Shown here one piece after another: positions 28,321 through 36,887 of a stretch of 64,000 nucleotides of DNA. Location of the stretch: NCBI RefSeq assembly GCF_001905005.1, contig NZ_LWKZ01000009.1, forward strand, positions 1-64,000. The letters are read 5' to 3'. The notes below the pieces were generated by a model that made no database searches, was not told the origin of the DNA, and was given only the letters and a program-made list of their open reading frames with translations. Position 1 is the stretch's first letter. Every line of letters begins with the position of its first letter. This stretch comes from Streptomyces sp. CB02923. GTDB lineage: Bacteria > Actinomycetota > Actinomycetes > Streptomycetales > Streptomycetaceae. The translations under genes were made by a program, and so were the position numbers.

Positions 28321-29362
28321 AGGCGGGGCGTCGTGGGGTGGTGTGGCGGGGGCGGCTCTGGGTGAGAGCGGCGCCTGCCAGGACGATCAGTGCGCCGACG
28401 GGGGTGTTCCAGCTGAGCTGCTCGCCGAGCAGCGCGACACCGGCCGTGGTCGCGATCACGGGGACGAAGTAGGTGACCATCTGGGCGGTGGTGGGGCCGA
28501 CCTCCGCCACCAGTCCGTACTGCAGCAGGAAGGCGAAGCCGGTGCCCAGGACGCCGAGCGCGAGGACCGCGAGAAGGGGGACGACGGGGTAGGAGGCCGG
28601 AGCGGAGGTGAAGAGCGCGGTCACCACGCCGACCTGGGCGGTGGCGAGGAGCATCTGCGTGCCGGAGAGGGCGACGTTGGATTCCTTGGCGCCGGCGAGG
28701 GTGCGCCGGACGTAGATCCAGCCGATGGGGTAGCTCAGGGAGGCGCCGAGGGCCATGGCCGTGCCCGTGGGATCCGTACCGGAGAAGCCCTGCCAGGCGC
28801 CGAGCACGGTCAGTACGCCCAGGAAGCCGAGCCCGAGTCCCGCGACGCGGCGGCGGGTGGGCCGGTCCTCGGAGAGGGCGACGAGGGAGAGGGCCATGCC
28901 CCACAGCGGGGAGCTGGCGTTGCAGATGCCGGCCAGGGTGGAGGGGATGGTCAGCTCGGCGTAGGCGAAGAGGGAGAAGGGGAGGGCGTTGAGGAAGAAC
29001 GCAGCGACCGTCAGATGACCCCAGGTCCGTGCGGAGCGGGGCAATCGCGCACGCTTGGCCACCAGCACGGCGACGAGCACCGCCGTGCCGAATGCCAATC
29101 GGCCGAAGGTGACCTGCAAGGGCGCGTACGCCTGCGTGCCGACCTTGATGAAGAGAAAGCTGAAGCCCCAGACCAGGCACAGGATTCCGAACCGAAGGCG
29201 CCAGTCGAGCGCGCGGCGCCGCGTCCGCGATGGCACGGGGGTGGTGGCCGCGGCGGCGGGAACGGAGGGGGAACCGGTGTCGGACGGGGACGGAGGGGCG
29301 GGAGCCGTCTCGGCTCCGGAAGGCGCGGCGGTGCTCATGGGAACTACGATGCTGGGCAGCAT
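28319..29362 (-). CDS. EamA/DMT family transporter
   Basis: 347 aa. A Pro/Ala-rich N-terminus is followed by ten membrane helices in two EamA repeats (RFGILCLVWGFSFLFIKVGTQAYAPL; GPTTAQMVTYFVPVIATTAGVALLGEQLSWNTPVG). It is a probable metabolite exporter of unknown substrate. Start ATG 29362 may be used with a very short leader; ATG 29338 is an alternative. It is divergent from a LysR gene 49 bases away, a typical arrangement in which the LysR protein controls the transporter in response to the exported compound. The 12-bp repeat abuts its stop codon. Confidence 0.82.
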   Translation of the reverse strand: MLPSIVVPMSTAAPSGAETAPAPPSPSDTGSPSVPAAAATTPVPSRTRRRALDWRLRFGILCLVWGFSFLFIKVGTQAYAPLQVTFGRLAFGTAVLVAVLVAKRARLPRSARTWGHLTVAAFFLNALPFSLFAYAELTIPSTLAGICNASSPLWGMALSLVALSEDRPTRRRVAGLGLGFLGVLTVLGAWQGFSGTDPTGTAMALGASLSYPIGWIYVRRTLAGAKESNVALSGTQMLLATAQVGVVTALFTSAPASYPVVPLLAVLALGVLGTGFAFLLQYGLVAEVGPTTAQMVTYFVPVIATTAGVALLGEQLSWNTPVGALIVLAGAALTQSRPRHTTPRRPA

Positions 29363-29411
29363 TTCTTAGCACAAGATATTTTTTGTTGACCCACGGATTA
29401 GCATTGCTTAC

Positions 29412-30320
29412 ATGTTGAACCTTGATCGTCTGCGGACGCTGAGTGCGGTGGCACGGCACGGCTCGGTGAGCGCGGCGGCGGACGGGCTGCATGTGACCAC
29501 CTCCGCCGTCTCTCAGCAGCTCGCCAAGCTGGAGCGGGAGACGGGGCAGCAGCTGCTGGCCAAGAACGGCCGTGGTGTACGGCTGACTGACGCCGGCAGG
29601 CTGCTGGCCGACCACGCCGTACGGATCCTCTCGCAGGTCGAGCTGGCCCAGGCCGAGCTGGAGGCCCACCGTGGCCAGGCCGTCGGTGAGCTGCGGCTCG
29701 GCGCCTTCCCCACGGCGGCGCGCGGCCTGTTCCCCGCGGCGCTGGCCGGGCTCCGTACCGGGCACCCCCAACTCCGGCCGCTGCTGCGTGAGATGGAGCC
29801 GGACGCGTCCGTGCGGTGCGTGGTGCGCGGTGACATCGACTTGGGCGTCGTTCTGGACTGGCACAACCGGCCGCTCTCGCTGCCTGACGGCCTGGCCAAG
29901 GCGCCGATCCTGAACGACCCCGCCGACGTGGCCATGCCGGCCGACCACCCCCTGGCGCACCGCGAATCGGTCGAGTTGAAGGACCTCGCCGACGACGAGT
30001 GGGTCTCCTGGCCGCAGGGCGAGTTCTGCCACGACTGGCTGATGTTCACCCTGCGGAGCCAGGGGATCGAGCCGCGCATCTCGCACATGGTGGAGGAACA
30101 CCACACCCAATTGGCGCTGATCGGAGCCGGACTGGGTGTCGCGGTGGCGCCCCGGCTGGGTCGCGGGCCGGTGCCGGAGGGGGTGCGTGTGGTGCCCGTA
30201 CGGCACACGATGCGGCGGCACGTCTACGCGATCTGGCGGGCCGACGCCGACCGGCGGCCGTCCATCCGTGCCGCGGTCGCGGCGTTGCGCGCGGCGGGCA
30301 AGGAGGTCGAGGGCCGCTGA
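29412..30320 (+). CDS. LysR-family transcriptional regulator
   Basis: 302 aa. The N-terminal winged helix-turn-helix is complete (MLNLDRLRTLSAVARHGSVSAAADGLHVTTSAVSQQLAKLE), followed by a LysR substrate-binding domain (GELRLGAFPTAARGLFPAAL; ALIGAGLGVAVAPRLG). ATG 29412 lies close to GCATTGCTTAC, so the mRNA may be leaderless. The shared intergenic region with the EamA gene is AT-rich (AAGATATTTTTTGTTGACC) and should hold the LysR box. The effector is unknown. Confidence 0.86.
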   Translation: MLNLDRLRTLSAVARHGSVSAAADGLHVTTSAVSQQLAKLERETGQQLLAKNGRGVRLTDAGRLLADHAVRILSQVELAQAELEAHRGQAVGELRLGAFPTAARGLFPAALAGLRTGHPQLRPLLREMEPDASVRCVVRGDIDLGVVLDWHNRPLSLPDGLAKAPILNDPADVAMPADHPLAHRESVELKDLADDEWVSWPQGEFCHDWLMFTLRSQGIEPRISHMVEEHHTQLALIGAGLGVAVAPRLGRGPVPEGVRVVPVRHTMRRHVYAIWRADADRRPSIRAAVAALRAAGKEVEGR

Positions 30321-30710
30321 CAATCCTGCGAACCGGCGCCCGCGACTGGCATGGTGACGCGTAGGGGGGAGTGAAGCATCGAGGTGGTCGCGTACGGCCG
30401 GCTGGCTGGCCTGCGGCAGGAGCCGCCGCGATCACTGACGTACGCGAAGCGCTGTCCGGGGAGACTGCGCCCGCGTCGAGTGGGGTCTACCGGGGGTCTC
30501 CGGCCGGGAGTAGGCGCGAAGAAACGTTTTGCCTCGCGCCCGCGCCGCGAAACGGCGCACAAACCTCTCGTGCGTGGTGACGGCTGTCCCGTCGGTTTTG
30601 CACCCGCTGCCACCGTTGAGCGGCTATGGAGTCGAGTTCCTCCGGGCGGGCGGATTGGTGGGCGGACGGACGGATCGGTGGGCGGACGGATGTGGGGGCA
30701 GGGCGGATGA
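30321..30710. other. Intergenic region with short repeats
   Basis: The 390 bases after the LysR gene hold no credible gene. The right part (30640-30710) has two copies of a roughly 20-base GGTGGGCGGACGGA unit that run into the truncated hydrolase fragment. Confidence 0.4.
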
Positions 30711-30962
30711 GTCCTTGAGGTAGCGGTCGAACCACGCCTTCGTACGGTCGGCGAGGCGGCCGGTCTCGCGGTCGCCGCCGTCGTGCCCCCCGGCGACCCA
30801 GTCGACGGAGACCGGTGCGCCGTTCTTGCGGAGCGCCCGGTACGTCGCGTCGGCCTGGCCGAGCGGGAACAGCGAATCGGTTCTGCCCTGCATGAGGAGC
30901 GCCGGGACCTTGATCCGGTCCGCGACGGCGGAGGGGCTGCGCGCTTCGAGGAGCTTGCGGTC
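30711..30962 (-). pseudogene. C-terminal remnant of an alpha/beta hydrolase (CocE/S15-like)
   Basis: About 84 residues, DRKLLEARSPSAVADRI through AWFDRYLKDS, match the C-terminal end of a large alpha/beta-hydrolase of the CocE/X-Pro peptidase type. The catalytic Asp (QGRTDSLFP) and His (AGGHDGGD) regions are present. The whole N-terminal two thirds, including the nucleophile Ser, is missing. The reading frame is bounded by low-complexity repeats on both sides (30640-30710 and 31027-31088). I read it as a gene remnant left by a deletion, probably non-functional. Confidence 0.6.
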
Positions 30963-31026
30963 GGCGGAGGATGGGGGCGATGGGGTCCATGGGGCGATGG
31001 GGGTGCCCGGGGCCGTCCTTCGTTGG

Positions 31027-31088
31027 TGATTGGTCACTGGTCAGCGGTCACTGGTCACTGGTCAGCGAGCGGTCACTGGTCATTGGTC
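31027..31088. repeat. GGTCACTGGTCA repeats
   Basis: Six or so copies of GGTCACTGGTCA/GGTCAGCGGTCA in tandem between the hydrolase remnant and the carboxyltransferase stop. Confidence 0.75.
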
Positions 31089-31112
31089 GCCGCTGTCCGT
31101 TCACCGTCACCG

Positions 31113-32954
31113 TCACCGGGCACCGGGCACCGGAACGACGCCCCGGATCAGTCCGAGGTCCAGCAAGTCCTGGGGGCGTATGCGGAGTTGGTCGGCTGTG
31201 TCGCGTACGGCGTCCGTGTCGCGTTTGAGGATGGCGGCGGCTGCTTCGGGGGCGATGACGGAGAAATAGCTGTCCGGTGTTGCCCACAGGCGGCCCGGCG
31301 CGGCCAGGGCCAGCGCCCCGCCGGACCCGCCCTCGCCGATCAGGAGTGAGGTGACCGGCGTACGGGCCGACGCCAGCGTGGCGAAGACGTCCGCGATGGC
31401 GGCGCCCGCGCCGGCCTGTTCGGCTGCCGCGTCGTTGGCCGCGCCCGGGGTGTCGATGAGGGTGAGCACGGGTATGCCGAGCCGGTCCGCCATCCGGACC
31501 AGCCGGGCGGCCGTGCGGAATCCCGCGGGGCGCACCGCCGTGCCGCATTGGGCCGCGAACGCGATCGTGCGCCCGTCGCGCCGGCCGAATCCGCAGCGTA
31601 TGCCGGGGTCTGTGCCGCCGCAGCGGTCGCCGTTGACCTCCTCACGCCAGTCGAAGTACGCGTCCAGATACGCCGCTGCGCGCGGGCGCTGCTCGGCGCG
31701 GGCCGAGCGCACCGCTTCCCACCCGGATGCCGGGAGCCGGGGCGCCCCGAGCGCGTGCGGGGGCGGCGCGGCTTCGAGGGCGGGGCCCGCTCCATCGGCG
31801 GCCGGGGCCGGGGCGGCCGATGGCGTAGCTGCAGCTTCCGCCGTCCCTTCCGCCGTCGTTCCCGTTCCGTCTCCGGAAGACAGCAGGCGCAGCCAGCGGC
31901 CGAGCGCCGTGCGCAAGCGGTCCCGCGGGACGACGGCGTCGATCTGTCCGGCTGCCAGCTGGCCTTCGGCGCTGTACGCGTACGGGTCGGCGTCCATCGG
32001 CCGTACGCGTGAGCCCGCGAAGCCGATCTGCGCGCCCGGAAGCGCGAGGATGACATCGGCGCCCGCGCCGAGCGTCGCCCAGCCGCCGCCGGTCGTCGGA
32101 TCGCGGACCACGGCGATCTGCGGCAGCCCCGCGGCCCGGGTCAGCGCGGACTGGGCGGCCACCCGCTGGAGCTGGGTCAGGGCCCGCATGCCCTCCTGCA
32201 TCCGGCTGCCGCCCGTGGCGATCAGGGTCACGACCGGCAGGCGCAGTTGTCGCGCGCGGGTGTAGGCGGCCACCAGCCGGTCGCCGGTGCGCTCGCCGAG
32301 GGAACCGCCGAGGAAGCCGAACTCGAAGGAGATCAGGACGGTCGGCACACCGGCGATACGGGCGGTTCCGCTGATCACGGACTCGTCCTCACCGGTCCGC
32401 TCCCGCGCCCGCTGCCGGGCGGAGCCGTAGCCGTCCCAGCCGAGCGGCCCGTCGTCGTACGGAGCGGCCACCGTCCCGGCGGAGCCGCCCGCGTCCGCGC
32501 CCGTGCCGGATGCCGACTCGGATGCCGGCTCCGATACCGGACTTGATGCCGGATCCGATGCCGGCCCAAGCGGATCCGCTTCCGGCTCTGACTCCGACGC
32601 CGGGAACTCGCTGAAGGCGTCCGTCACCACGGCCACCGCCTCCCGCGCCGACCAGCGCGGCGACGGAACAGCTCCGCCGCCCTCCGATCCGGAACGCCCG
32701 GAGCCGGAGCCGGAGCCGCCCGAGCAGGAACCATCCGAACCGGACCCGGACCCGGACCCGGACCCGGACCCGCCCGAGCGGGAACCATCCAAGCCGGAGC
32801 CGCCCAAGCCGGAGCCGCCCAAGCCGGAGCCGCCCAAGCCGGAGCCGCCCAAGCCGGAGCCGCCCAAGCAGGAGCCGCCCAAGCAGGAACCATCCAAGCC
32901 GAAACCGCCCAAGCCGCCCCCATCCGATCCCCCCTGCACCGCGTCGCTACGCAC
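31113..32954 (-). CDS. Acyl-CoA carboxylase carboxyltransferase (fused beta/alpha) with repeat-rich N-terminus
   Basis: 613 aa from GTG 32954. Residues 1-90 are almost only Gly/Ser/Leu, encoded by 15-bp and 6-bp tandem repeats. The rest holds both crotonase-fold halves of a carboxyltransferase: VISGTARIAGVPTVLISFEFGFLGGSLGER, GGSRMQEGMRALTQ, and GIPVLTLIDTPGAANDAAAEQAGAGAAIADVF with GEGGSGGALALAA. It should move carboxyl groups between carboxybiotin and an acyl-CoA, or act on malonyl-CoA. The start overlaps the matB stop by 8 bases, so it is coupled to malonyl-CoA synthesis. The same neighbour pair occurs, as I recall, in S. coelicolor (SCO2444-2445). Confidence 0.82.
   Translation of the reverse strand: MRSDAVQGGSDGGGLGGFGLDGSCLGGSCLGGSGLGGSGLGGSGLGGSGLGGSGLDGSRSGGSGSGSGSGSGSDGSCSGGSGSGSGRSGSEGGGAVPSPRWSAREAVAVVTDAFSEFPASESEPEADPLGPASDPASSPVSEPASESASGTGADAGGSAGTVAAPYDDGPLGWDGYGSARQRARERTGEDESVISGTARIAGVPTVLISFEFGFLGGSLGERTGDRLVAAYTRARQLRLPVVTLIATGGSRMQEGMRALTQLQRVAAQSALTRAAGLPQIAVVRDPTTGGGWATLGAGADVILALPGAQIGFAGSRVRPMDADPYAYSAEGQLAAGQIDAVVPRDRLRTALGRWLRLLSSGDGTGTTAEGTAEAAATPSAAPAPAADGAGPALEAAPPPHALGAPRLPASGWEAVRSARAEQRPRAAAYLDAYFDWREEVNGDRCGGTDPGIRCGFGRRDGRTIAFAAQCGTAVRPAGFRTAARLVRMADRLGIPVLTLIDTPGAANDAAAEQAGAGAAIADVFATLASARTPVTSLLIGEGGSGGALALAAPGRLWATPDSYFSVIAPEAAAAILKRDTDAVRDTADQLRIRPQDLLDLGLIRGVVPVPGAR
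32741..32925. repeat. Coding minisatellite: 6-bp GACCCG and 15-bp GAGCCGCCCAAGCCG units
   Basis: About five GACCCG units (32741-32772), then about nine 15-base units from about 32782. On the minus strand they encode GLGGS and GS repeats in the carboxyltransferase N-terminus. Confidence 0.9.
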
Positions 32955-34413
32955 GGAGTTCCCGTTTCAGGATCTTGCCCATGTCGTTGCGCGGCAGGGC
33001 GTCGAGGAAGTGGACGACGCGGGGGCGCTTGTGCGGTGCGAGCTGCCGGGCCACGTGGTCGACGAGTTCGGACGCGGACGGCGTGTCCGCCGTGGCACCG
33101 GCGCCGTCGGCCTGCGGTTCCGGCACGATCCAGGCGACGATCCGCTCGCCCAGGTCCTCGTCCGGTTCGCCCGTGACGGCGGCCTCGGCGACGCCCGGGT
33201 GCTCCAGCAGGGCGTTCTCGATCTCGCCCGCGCCGATCTTGTAGCCACCGCTCTTGATGAGGTCGGTGGCCTTGCGCCCCACGATGCGGTAGTTGCCGGC
33301 CGCGTCGCGGGTCGCCATGTCGCCCGTACGGAACCAGCCGCCGTCGAAGGCCGCCGTGGTGGCGTCCGGGCGGTTGAGGTACTCGACGAACAGGTTGGGG
33401 CCGCGGACCTGGATCTCGCCGACCGTCTCGCCGTCGCTCTCCTCGATGGCCTGGCCGGATTCGTCGACGAGCCGGACGTACACCCCGGGCAGCGGGACGC
33501 CGACGGTGCCGGGCGCGGGCTCGCCGTCGGCCCGTACGCTCGTGTTCATCAGCGTCTCGGTCATGCCGTAGCGCTCGACGACGCGGCAGCCCGCGGCGGC
33601 GGCGAGCCGCTCGTGGTCGGTGCGCGGCAGCGCCGCGGAGCCGGACACCAGGAGGCGGGCCCGGCCCAGCGCCTTGGCCAGCGCCTCGTTCTCGCCCGCC
33701 TCGGCGGCCAGGCGGTGGTACATCGTCGGTACGCCGAACAGCATCGTGCCGTCCGCGCTCAGCTCGCGGACGACGCCCTCGGTGCTGAACCGCCCCAGGT
33801 GGTGCACACTGCCGCCGCGCCGCAGCGGCCCGAGGATGCCCAGCACCAGGCCGTGCACGTGGAACAGCGGCAGGCCGTGCACGAGGACGTCGTCGGCGGT
33901 CCACTGCCACGCCTCCGCCAGCGCGTCCAGGGTGTGCGCGATGGCCCGGCGGGGGATGACGACTCCCTTGGGCGGGCCGGTCGTGCCGGACGTGTAGACG
34001 ATCAGGGCGGCGGACTCGGCGCCCGGCTCGTACGGAAGCGGGGGCACCTCCTCGCTGTCGGCGGCGGGCTCGACGTCGAGACGGGGGAGGGCCGCCAGCG
34101 CGCCGGGCAGCTCGGCGCCCGGCTCGGCCAGCACGAGCGTCGGCCCGCTGTCCGACACGATGTGCGCCAGCTCGCTCTCGCCGATCTTCGGGTTGACGGG
34201 CACGGCGGGCACCCCGGCGAGCAGCGAGGCCACCACGGCGACCGCGGTCTCCAGGGTGGGGGTGGCCCAGACGGCCACCCGGGTCTCGCCGCCGAGCCGC
34301 TCGGCGAGCCGGCACGCGACCGCGGCCAGTTGGCGGTAGCTGAGCGCACGCTCGCCGAAACGCAGTGCGGGCTGCGGCGATGCGTCGCTCAGTGCCGGAA
34401 AGAGCACGTTCAC
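32947..34413 (-). CDS. matB: Malonyl-CoA synthetase (acyl-AMP-forming)
   Basis: 488 aa from GTG 34413 (GAGGGAG upstream; a GTG at 34452 is less family-like). Adenylate-forming enzyme: P-loop YTSGTTGPPKGVVIPRRA, GLPLFHVHGLVLGIL, VERYGMTETLMNTS and WFRTGDMATRD, with the C-terminal lysine in LPRNDMGKILKREL. The sequence closely resembles, from memory, the structurally characterised S. coelicolor MatB (SCO2444), which ligates malonate or methylmalonate to CoA. It thus feeds malonyl-CoA into fatty acid or polyketide synthesis. Its stop overlaps the start of the downstream carboxyltransferase. Confidence 0.88.
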   Translation of the reverse strand: MNVLFPALSDASPQPALRFGERALSYRQLAAVACRLAERLGGETRVAVWATPTLETAVAVVASLLAGVPAVPVNPKIGESELAHIVSDSGPTLVLAEPGAELPGALAALPRLDVEPAADSEEVPPLPYEPGAESAALIVYTSGTTGPPKGVVIPRRAIAHTLDALAEAWQWTADDVLVHGLPLFHVHGLVLGILGPLRRGGSVHHLGRFSTEGVVRELSADGTMLFGVPTMYHRLAAEAGENEALAKALGRARLLVSGSAALPRTDHERLAAAAGCRVVERYGMTETLMNTSVRADGEPAPGTVGVPLPGVYVRLVDESGQAIEESDGETVGEIQVRGPNLFVEYLNRPDATTAAFDGGWFRTGDMATRDAAGNYRIVGRKATDLIKSGGYKIGAGEIENALLEHPGVAEAAVTGEPDEDLGERIVAWIVPEPQADGAGATADTPSASELVDHVARQLAPHKRPRVVHFLDALPRNDMGKILKRELRA

Positions 34414-34587
34414 CAGGTCTCCCTCGTCCTCGTCGTCCCATGTCGGTGCCACCGCCCCGGACCTGCCGGGAACGGGCCGACCCCCACCACTTTGGCAGAG
34501 ACCACCGACAACGCGATCACGCGGCGCCGCGTACGGGTGCGGCAGGGCCGCGGCACCGGGCGGGGAGGGGCGCCCGGCGCGGTCCGG

Positions 34588-35052
34588 TCACCCCGTCATC
34601 TTGCGGAAGTCCCAGGAGACGACCGATTCCGGGACCAGCCGCAGCCAGGCGTGCCGGCCGTCGTGCGGCATCCGGTCCAGGCCGAAGTACTTGGTGGCGA
34701 ACAGCTCCTCCGGAGCGTCGAGTTCCGGACAGGTGCCACCCGCTCGCGGTACCTCGCCGACGACGGCCACGCTGCCGCTCAGCTCCACGCCGCGCAGCTC
34801 CCCGTAGCCGTGCCCGTCGTCGACGACCACCGCGATCCGCGGGTCCTTGCGCAGCTGGGCCCACCGCTTGCTGCGGGTGATCGAGTACAGCCAGAGCGCC
34901 GTGCCGTCCCAGGCGAACCACAGGGCGCCGACGTGCGGCGCGCCGTCCGCGCTCACGGTGGCCACCCGGCACGTGCGCTGCTCGGCCAGGAAGGCGTCCC
35001 GTTCGCGTGGCGTCATCATGATGCGGCGCCCGCGCCGCTGTGTGCCGGTCAT
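34588..35052 (-). CDS. Pyridoxamine 5'-phosphate oxidase-like FMN/F420-binding protein
   Basis: 154 aa from ATG 35052 (GGAGG upstream; ATG 35019 is an alternative). Split-barrel fold: AFLAEQRTCRVATVSADGAPHVGALWFAWDGTALWLYSI, KRWAQLRKDPRIAVVVDDG and a C-terminal WLRLVPESVVSWDFRKM. The pattern matches the actinobacterial F420/FMN-dependent oxidoreductase branch more than PdxH. Substrate unknown. It lies alone between matB and a divergent isochorismatase-like gene. Confidence 0.82.
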   Translation of the reverse strand: MTGTQRRGRRIMMTPRERDAFLAEQRTCRVATVSADGAPHVGALWFAWDGTALWLYSITRSKRWAQLRKDPRIAVVVDDGHGYGELRGVELSGSVAVVGEVPRAGGTCPELDAPEELFATKYFGLDRMPHDGRHAWLRLVPESVVSWDFRKMTG

Positions 35053-35178
35053 CCGTCGTCCACCTCCGCCGTACGGCCTGACTGGGTGTCAGGAATCATG
35101 CGGTCTCTTCCGTGCCGGCGCAATGGCGGCTACGCTCGCGCGGCTCGCGACGCCACCGCGGGCACGCGCGCCGGCACG

Positions 35179-35238
35179 CGTCGGAACAACACACGTCGGA
35201 ACGGCACACGTCGGAACAACACGCGTCGGAACGGCACG
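35179..35238. repeat. Fifteen-base tandem repeat upstream of the isochorismatase-like gene
   Basis: Four exact-length units of CGTCGGAACAACACA/CGTCGGAACGGCACA, alternating AAC and GGC, ending about 30 bases before the start codon at 35269. Confidence 0.88.
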
Positions 35239-35268
35239 CGACGACCGACCCCGGGAAGGGACGAGACG

Positions 35269-35925
35269 ATGGCATCGGGCGCCCGCCTCTTGGAACAGAC
35301 CGATCCGGCGACGACGGCGCTGCTCACCGTCGAGTGCCAGCGCGGCGTCGTGGGGCCGGACAGCGCGCTGCCGGAACTGGCCGACGCGGCCCGCACGTCC
35401 GGCGCCCTCGGCCGGGTCGCGCGGCTGGTCGCTGCCGCGCACGACGCGGGCGTACAGGTCCTGCACGCCGTCGCCGAGCGCCGCCCGGACGGCCGGGGCG
35501 CCAACCGCAACGCGCGCCTGTTCGCCGCCGCCGAGCGCCTGCCCGTACAGCAGCTCACCGGTACGACCGCGGTACGGATCGCCGACCCGGTGCCCGTCTC
35601 CGAGGCCGACCTGATCGTGCGCAGGCTGCACGGCCTGTCACCGCTCGCCGGTACGGACGTGGACCCGCTGCTGCGCAACCTCGGCTGCCGGACGCTCGTC
35701 ATCGCCGGGGTGTCGGCGAACGTGGCGATCCCCAACGCCGTCTTCGACGCGGTCAACCTCGGATACACGGCGGTGGTGCCGGCCGACGCCATCGCCGGCG
35801 TGCCTGCCGACTACACCGCGGCGATGGTCCGGCACACCCTCGCCCTCGTCGCCACCGTCACGACCACCGGCGACCTGCTCTCCTGCTGGAGACGGCCGCG
35901 CCGGGCCGGGACCGCCGCCGGGTGA
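35269..35925 (+). CDS. Isochorismatase-fold protein lacking the catalytic triad
   Basis: 218 aa from ATG 35269 (GGGAAGGGA upstream). The isochorismatase-like alpha/beta fold is clear: TTALLTVECQRGVVG, VLHAVAERRPDG, LHGLSPLAGTDVDPLLRNLG and TLVIAGVSANVAIPNAVFDAVNLGY. The Asp-Lys-Cys triad of the family seems replaced: Asp by Glu 22 in TVECQ, Lys by Arg in LIVRRLHG, and the nucleophile Cys by Ala in VSANVAIPN. It is probably not a hydrolase of the usual mechanism. A binding or regulatory role, or unusual chemistry, is possible. The unrelated upstream frame is open for more than 2.7 kb but is a shadow. Confidence 0.8.
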   Translation: MASGARLLEQTDPATTALLTVECQRGVVGPDSALPELADAARTSGALGRVARLVAAAHDAGVQVLHAVAERRPDGRGANRNARLFAAAERLPVQQLTGTTAVRIADPVPVSEADLIVRRLHGLSPLAGTDVDPLLRNLGCRTLVIAGVSANVAIPNAVFDAVNLGYTAVVPADAIAGVPADYTAAMVRHTLALVATVTTTGDLLSCWRRPRRAGTAAG

Positions 35926-35972
35926 CCCGCCGGGCGGGCGCGGTCGCCGGGACCGTCCGGAGCGGCCTGCTG

Positions 35973-36497
35973 TCAGCCCAGCTTGATCGAGCCGCCTTCC
36001 ACACGCACCTCGGCCGCGGTGAGCCCCTGCGTGGCGGGGCCGTTGCGTACGCTGCCGTCGCTGATGGCGTACTTGCTGCCGTGGCAGGGGCAGTTGATCG
36101 TGCCGTCCGCCACTTCGTTCACCAGGCACCCCTGATGCCGGCACACCGCCGAGAACGCCTTGAACTCGCCTTTGGCGGGCTGCGTCACCACGACCTTGCG
36201 GTCCTTGAAGACCATGCCGCCGCCTTCGGGGATGTCCGCGGTCTTCGCCAGCACGGCCCCGCCACCGGCCGCGCCGCTGCCCGCGCTCCCGGAGCCCGCG
36301 CCCCCGTCCTTCGCCCCGCCGCCCCCGGACACCCCCGACGCCGAGGGTGACGCGGACGACGCGCTGTCGCCGTACCCGTCCGAGCCGTTCCCGCATGCCG
36401 CGAGTGCGGCGGCCAGTCCCGCCGCGCCGGCCGCCGCGACGACCGTACGGCGTGCTGTTCCCGCGTCCGCCCGTCCTGCTGATGCCTGCTGGGTCAT
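35973..36497 (-). CDS. Rieske [2Fe-2S] lipoprotein
   Basis: 174 aa from ATG 36497 (GGAGG six bases before it). The signal sequence has twin arginines and a lipobox (ARRTVVAAAGAAGLAAALAAC), so it is probably Tat-exported and lipid-anchored. A Gly/Ser-rich linker leads to a Rieske domain with CRHQGC and CPCHGSKYAISDGSV. The two Cys-x-His-type motifs (CRHQGC, CPCHGS) supply the two Cys and two His cluster ligands. It would carry single electrons outside the membrane. The partner is not encoded next to it, although a heme-type membrane reductase lies about 2 kb away. Confidence 0.88.
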   Translation of the reverse strand: MTQQASAGRADAGTARRTVVAAAGAAGLAAALAACGNGSDGYGDSASSASPSASGVSGGGGAKDGGAGSGSAGSGAAGGGAVLAKTADIPEGGGMVFKDRKVVVTQPAKGEFKAFSAVCRHQGCLVNEVADGTINCPCHGSKYAISDGSVRNGPATQGLTAAEVRVEGGSIKLG

Positions 36498-36729
36498 GGT
36501 GTGCCTCCGGCTGTCGGTGCCTTGCCCGCCCCGGGGCGCCGTGCGCCGTGAGTGGTGCGTGCCACGTGGTGCGTGCGGCTCCTGGGCGTTGTGGAAGTTC
36601 CATACGGGCGGGCGGGCGCGGGCGTTCAGCTCTTGCCGAGCCGCCGAGCCGCCGAGAGATCGGGCGATTGAGTGGCCGAGTGGCCGAGTGGTCGGGCGCG
36701 GCGCGCAGGAAATCGCCCGGCGGCATGAA

Positions 36730-36762
36730 GAAGCCCCGCGGACGGGGGAACCGCGGGGCTTC
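36730..36762. terminator. Perfect 12-bp hairpin in a divergent intergenic region
   Basis: GAAGCCCCGCGG, 9-base loop, CCGCGGGGCTTC. It looks like a terminator but lies upstream of both flanking genes (Rieske on minus, AraC on plus). The remaining 300 bases of the gap contain CCGAGTGG-type repeats and no gene. Confidence 0.6.
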
Positions 36763-36887
36763 GTTCGACAAGTGTACATGTGTTCAAGTGTTGTGCCCTG
36801 CGTACCGCCCGATCCACCCGATCCACCTGATCCGCGAGGCCCGCGCACGCTCCGGCGCCGATACCGGTGACGTGGGATGATGGGACC

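Noticed and set aside
28167..30323. 718-codon minus-strand frame across the EamA and LysR genes
   Set aside because: Passes antisense through LysR, out of frame through EamA and over the 12-bp repeat; composition is that of a shadow.
32503..35925. 1140-codon plus-strand frame ending in the isochorismatase-like gene
   Set aside because: Only the last 218 codons have family features. The rest is antisense to matB and the carboxyltransferase, including their repeats.
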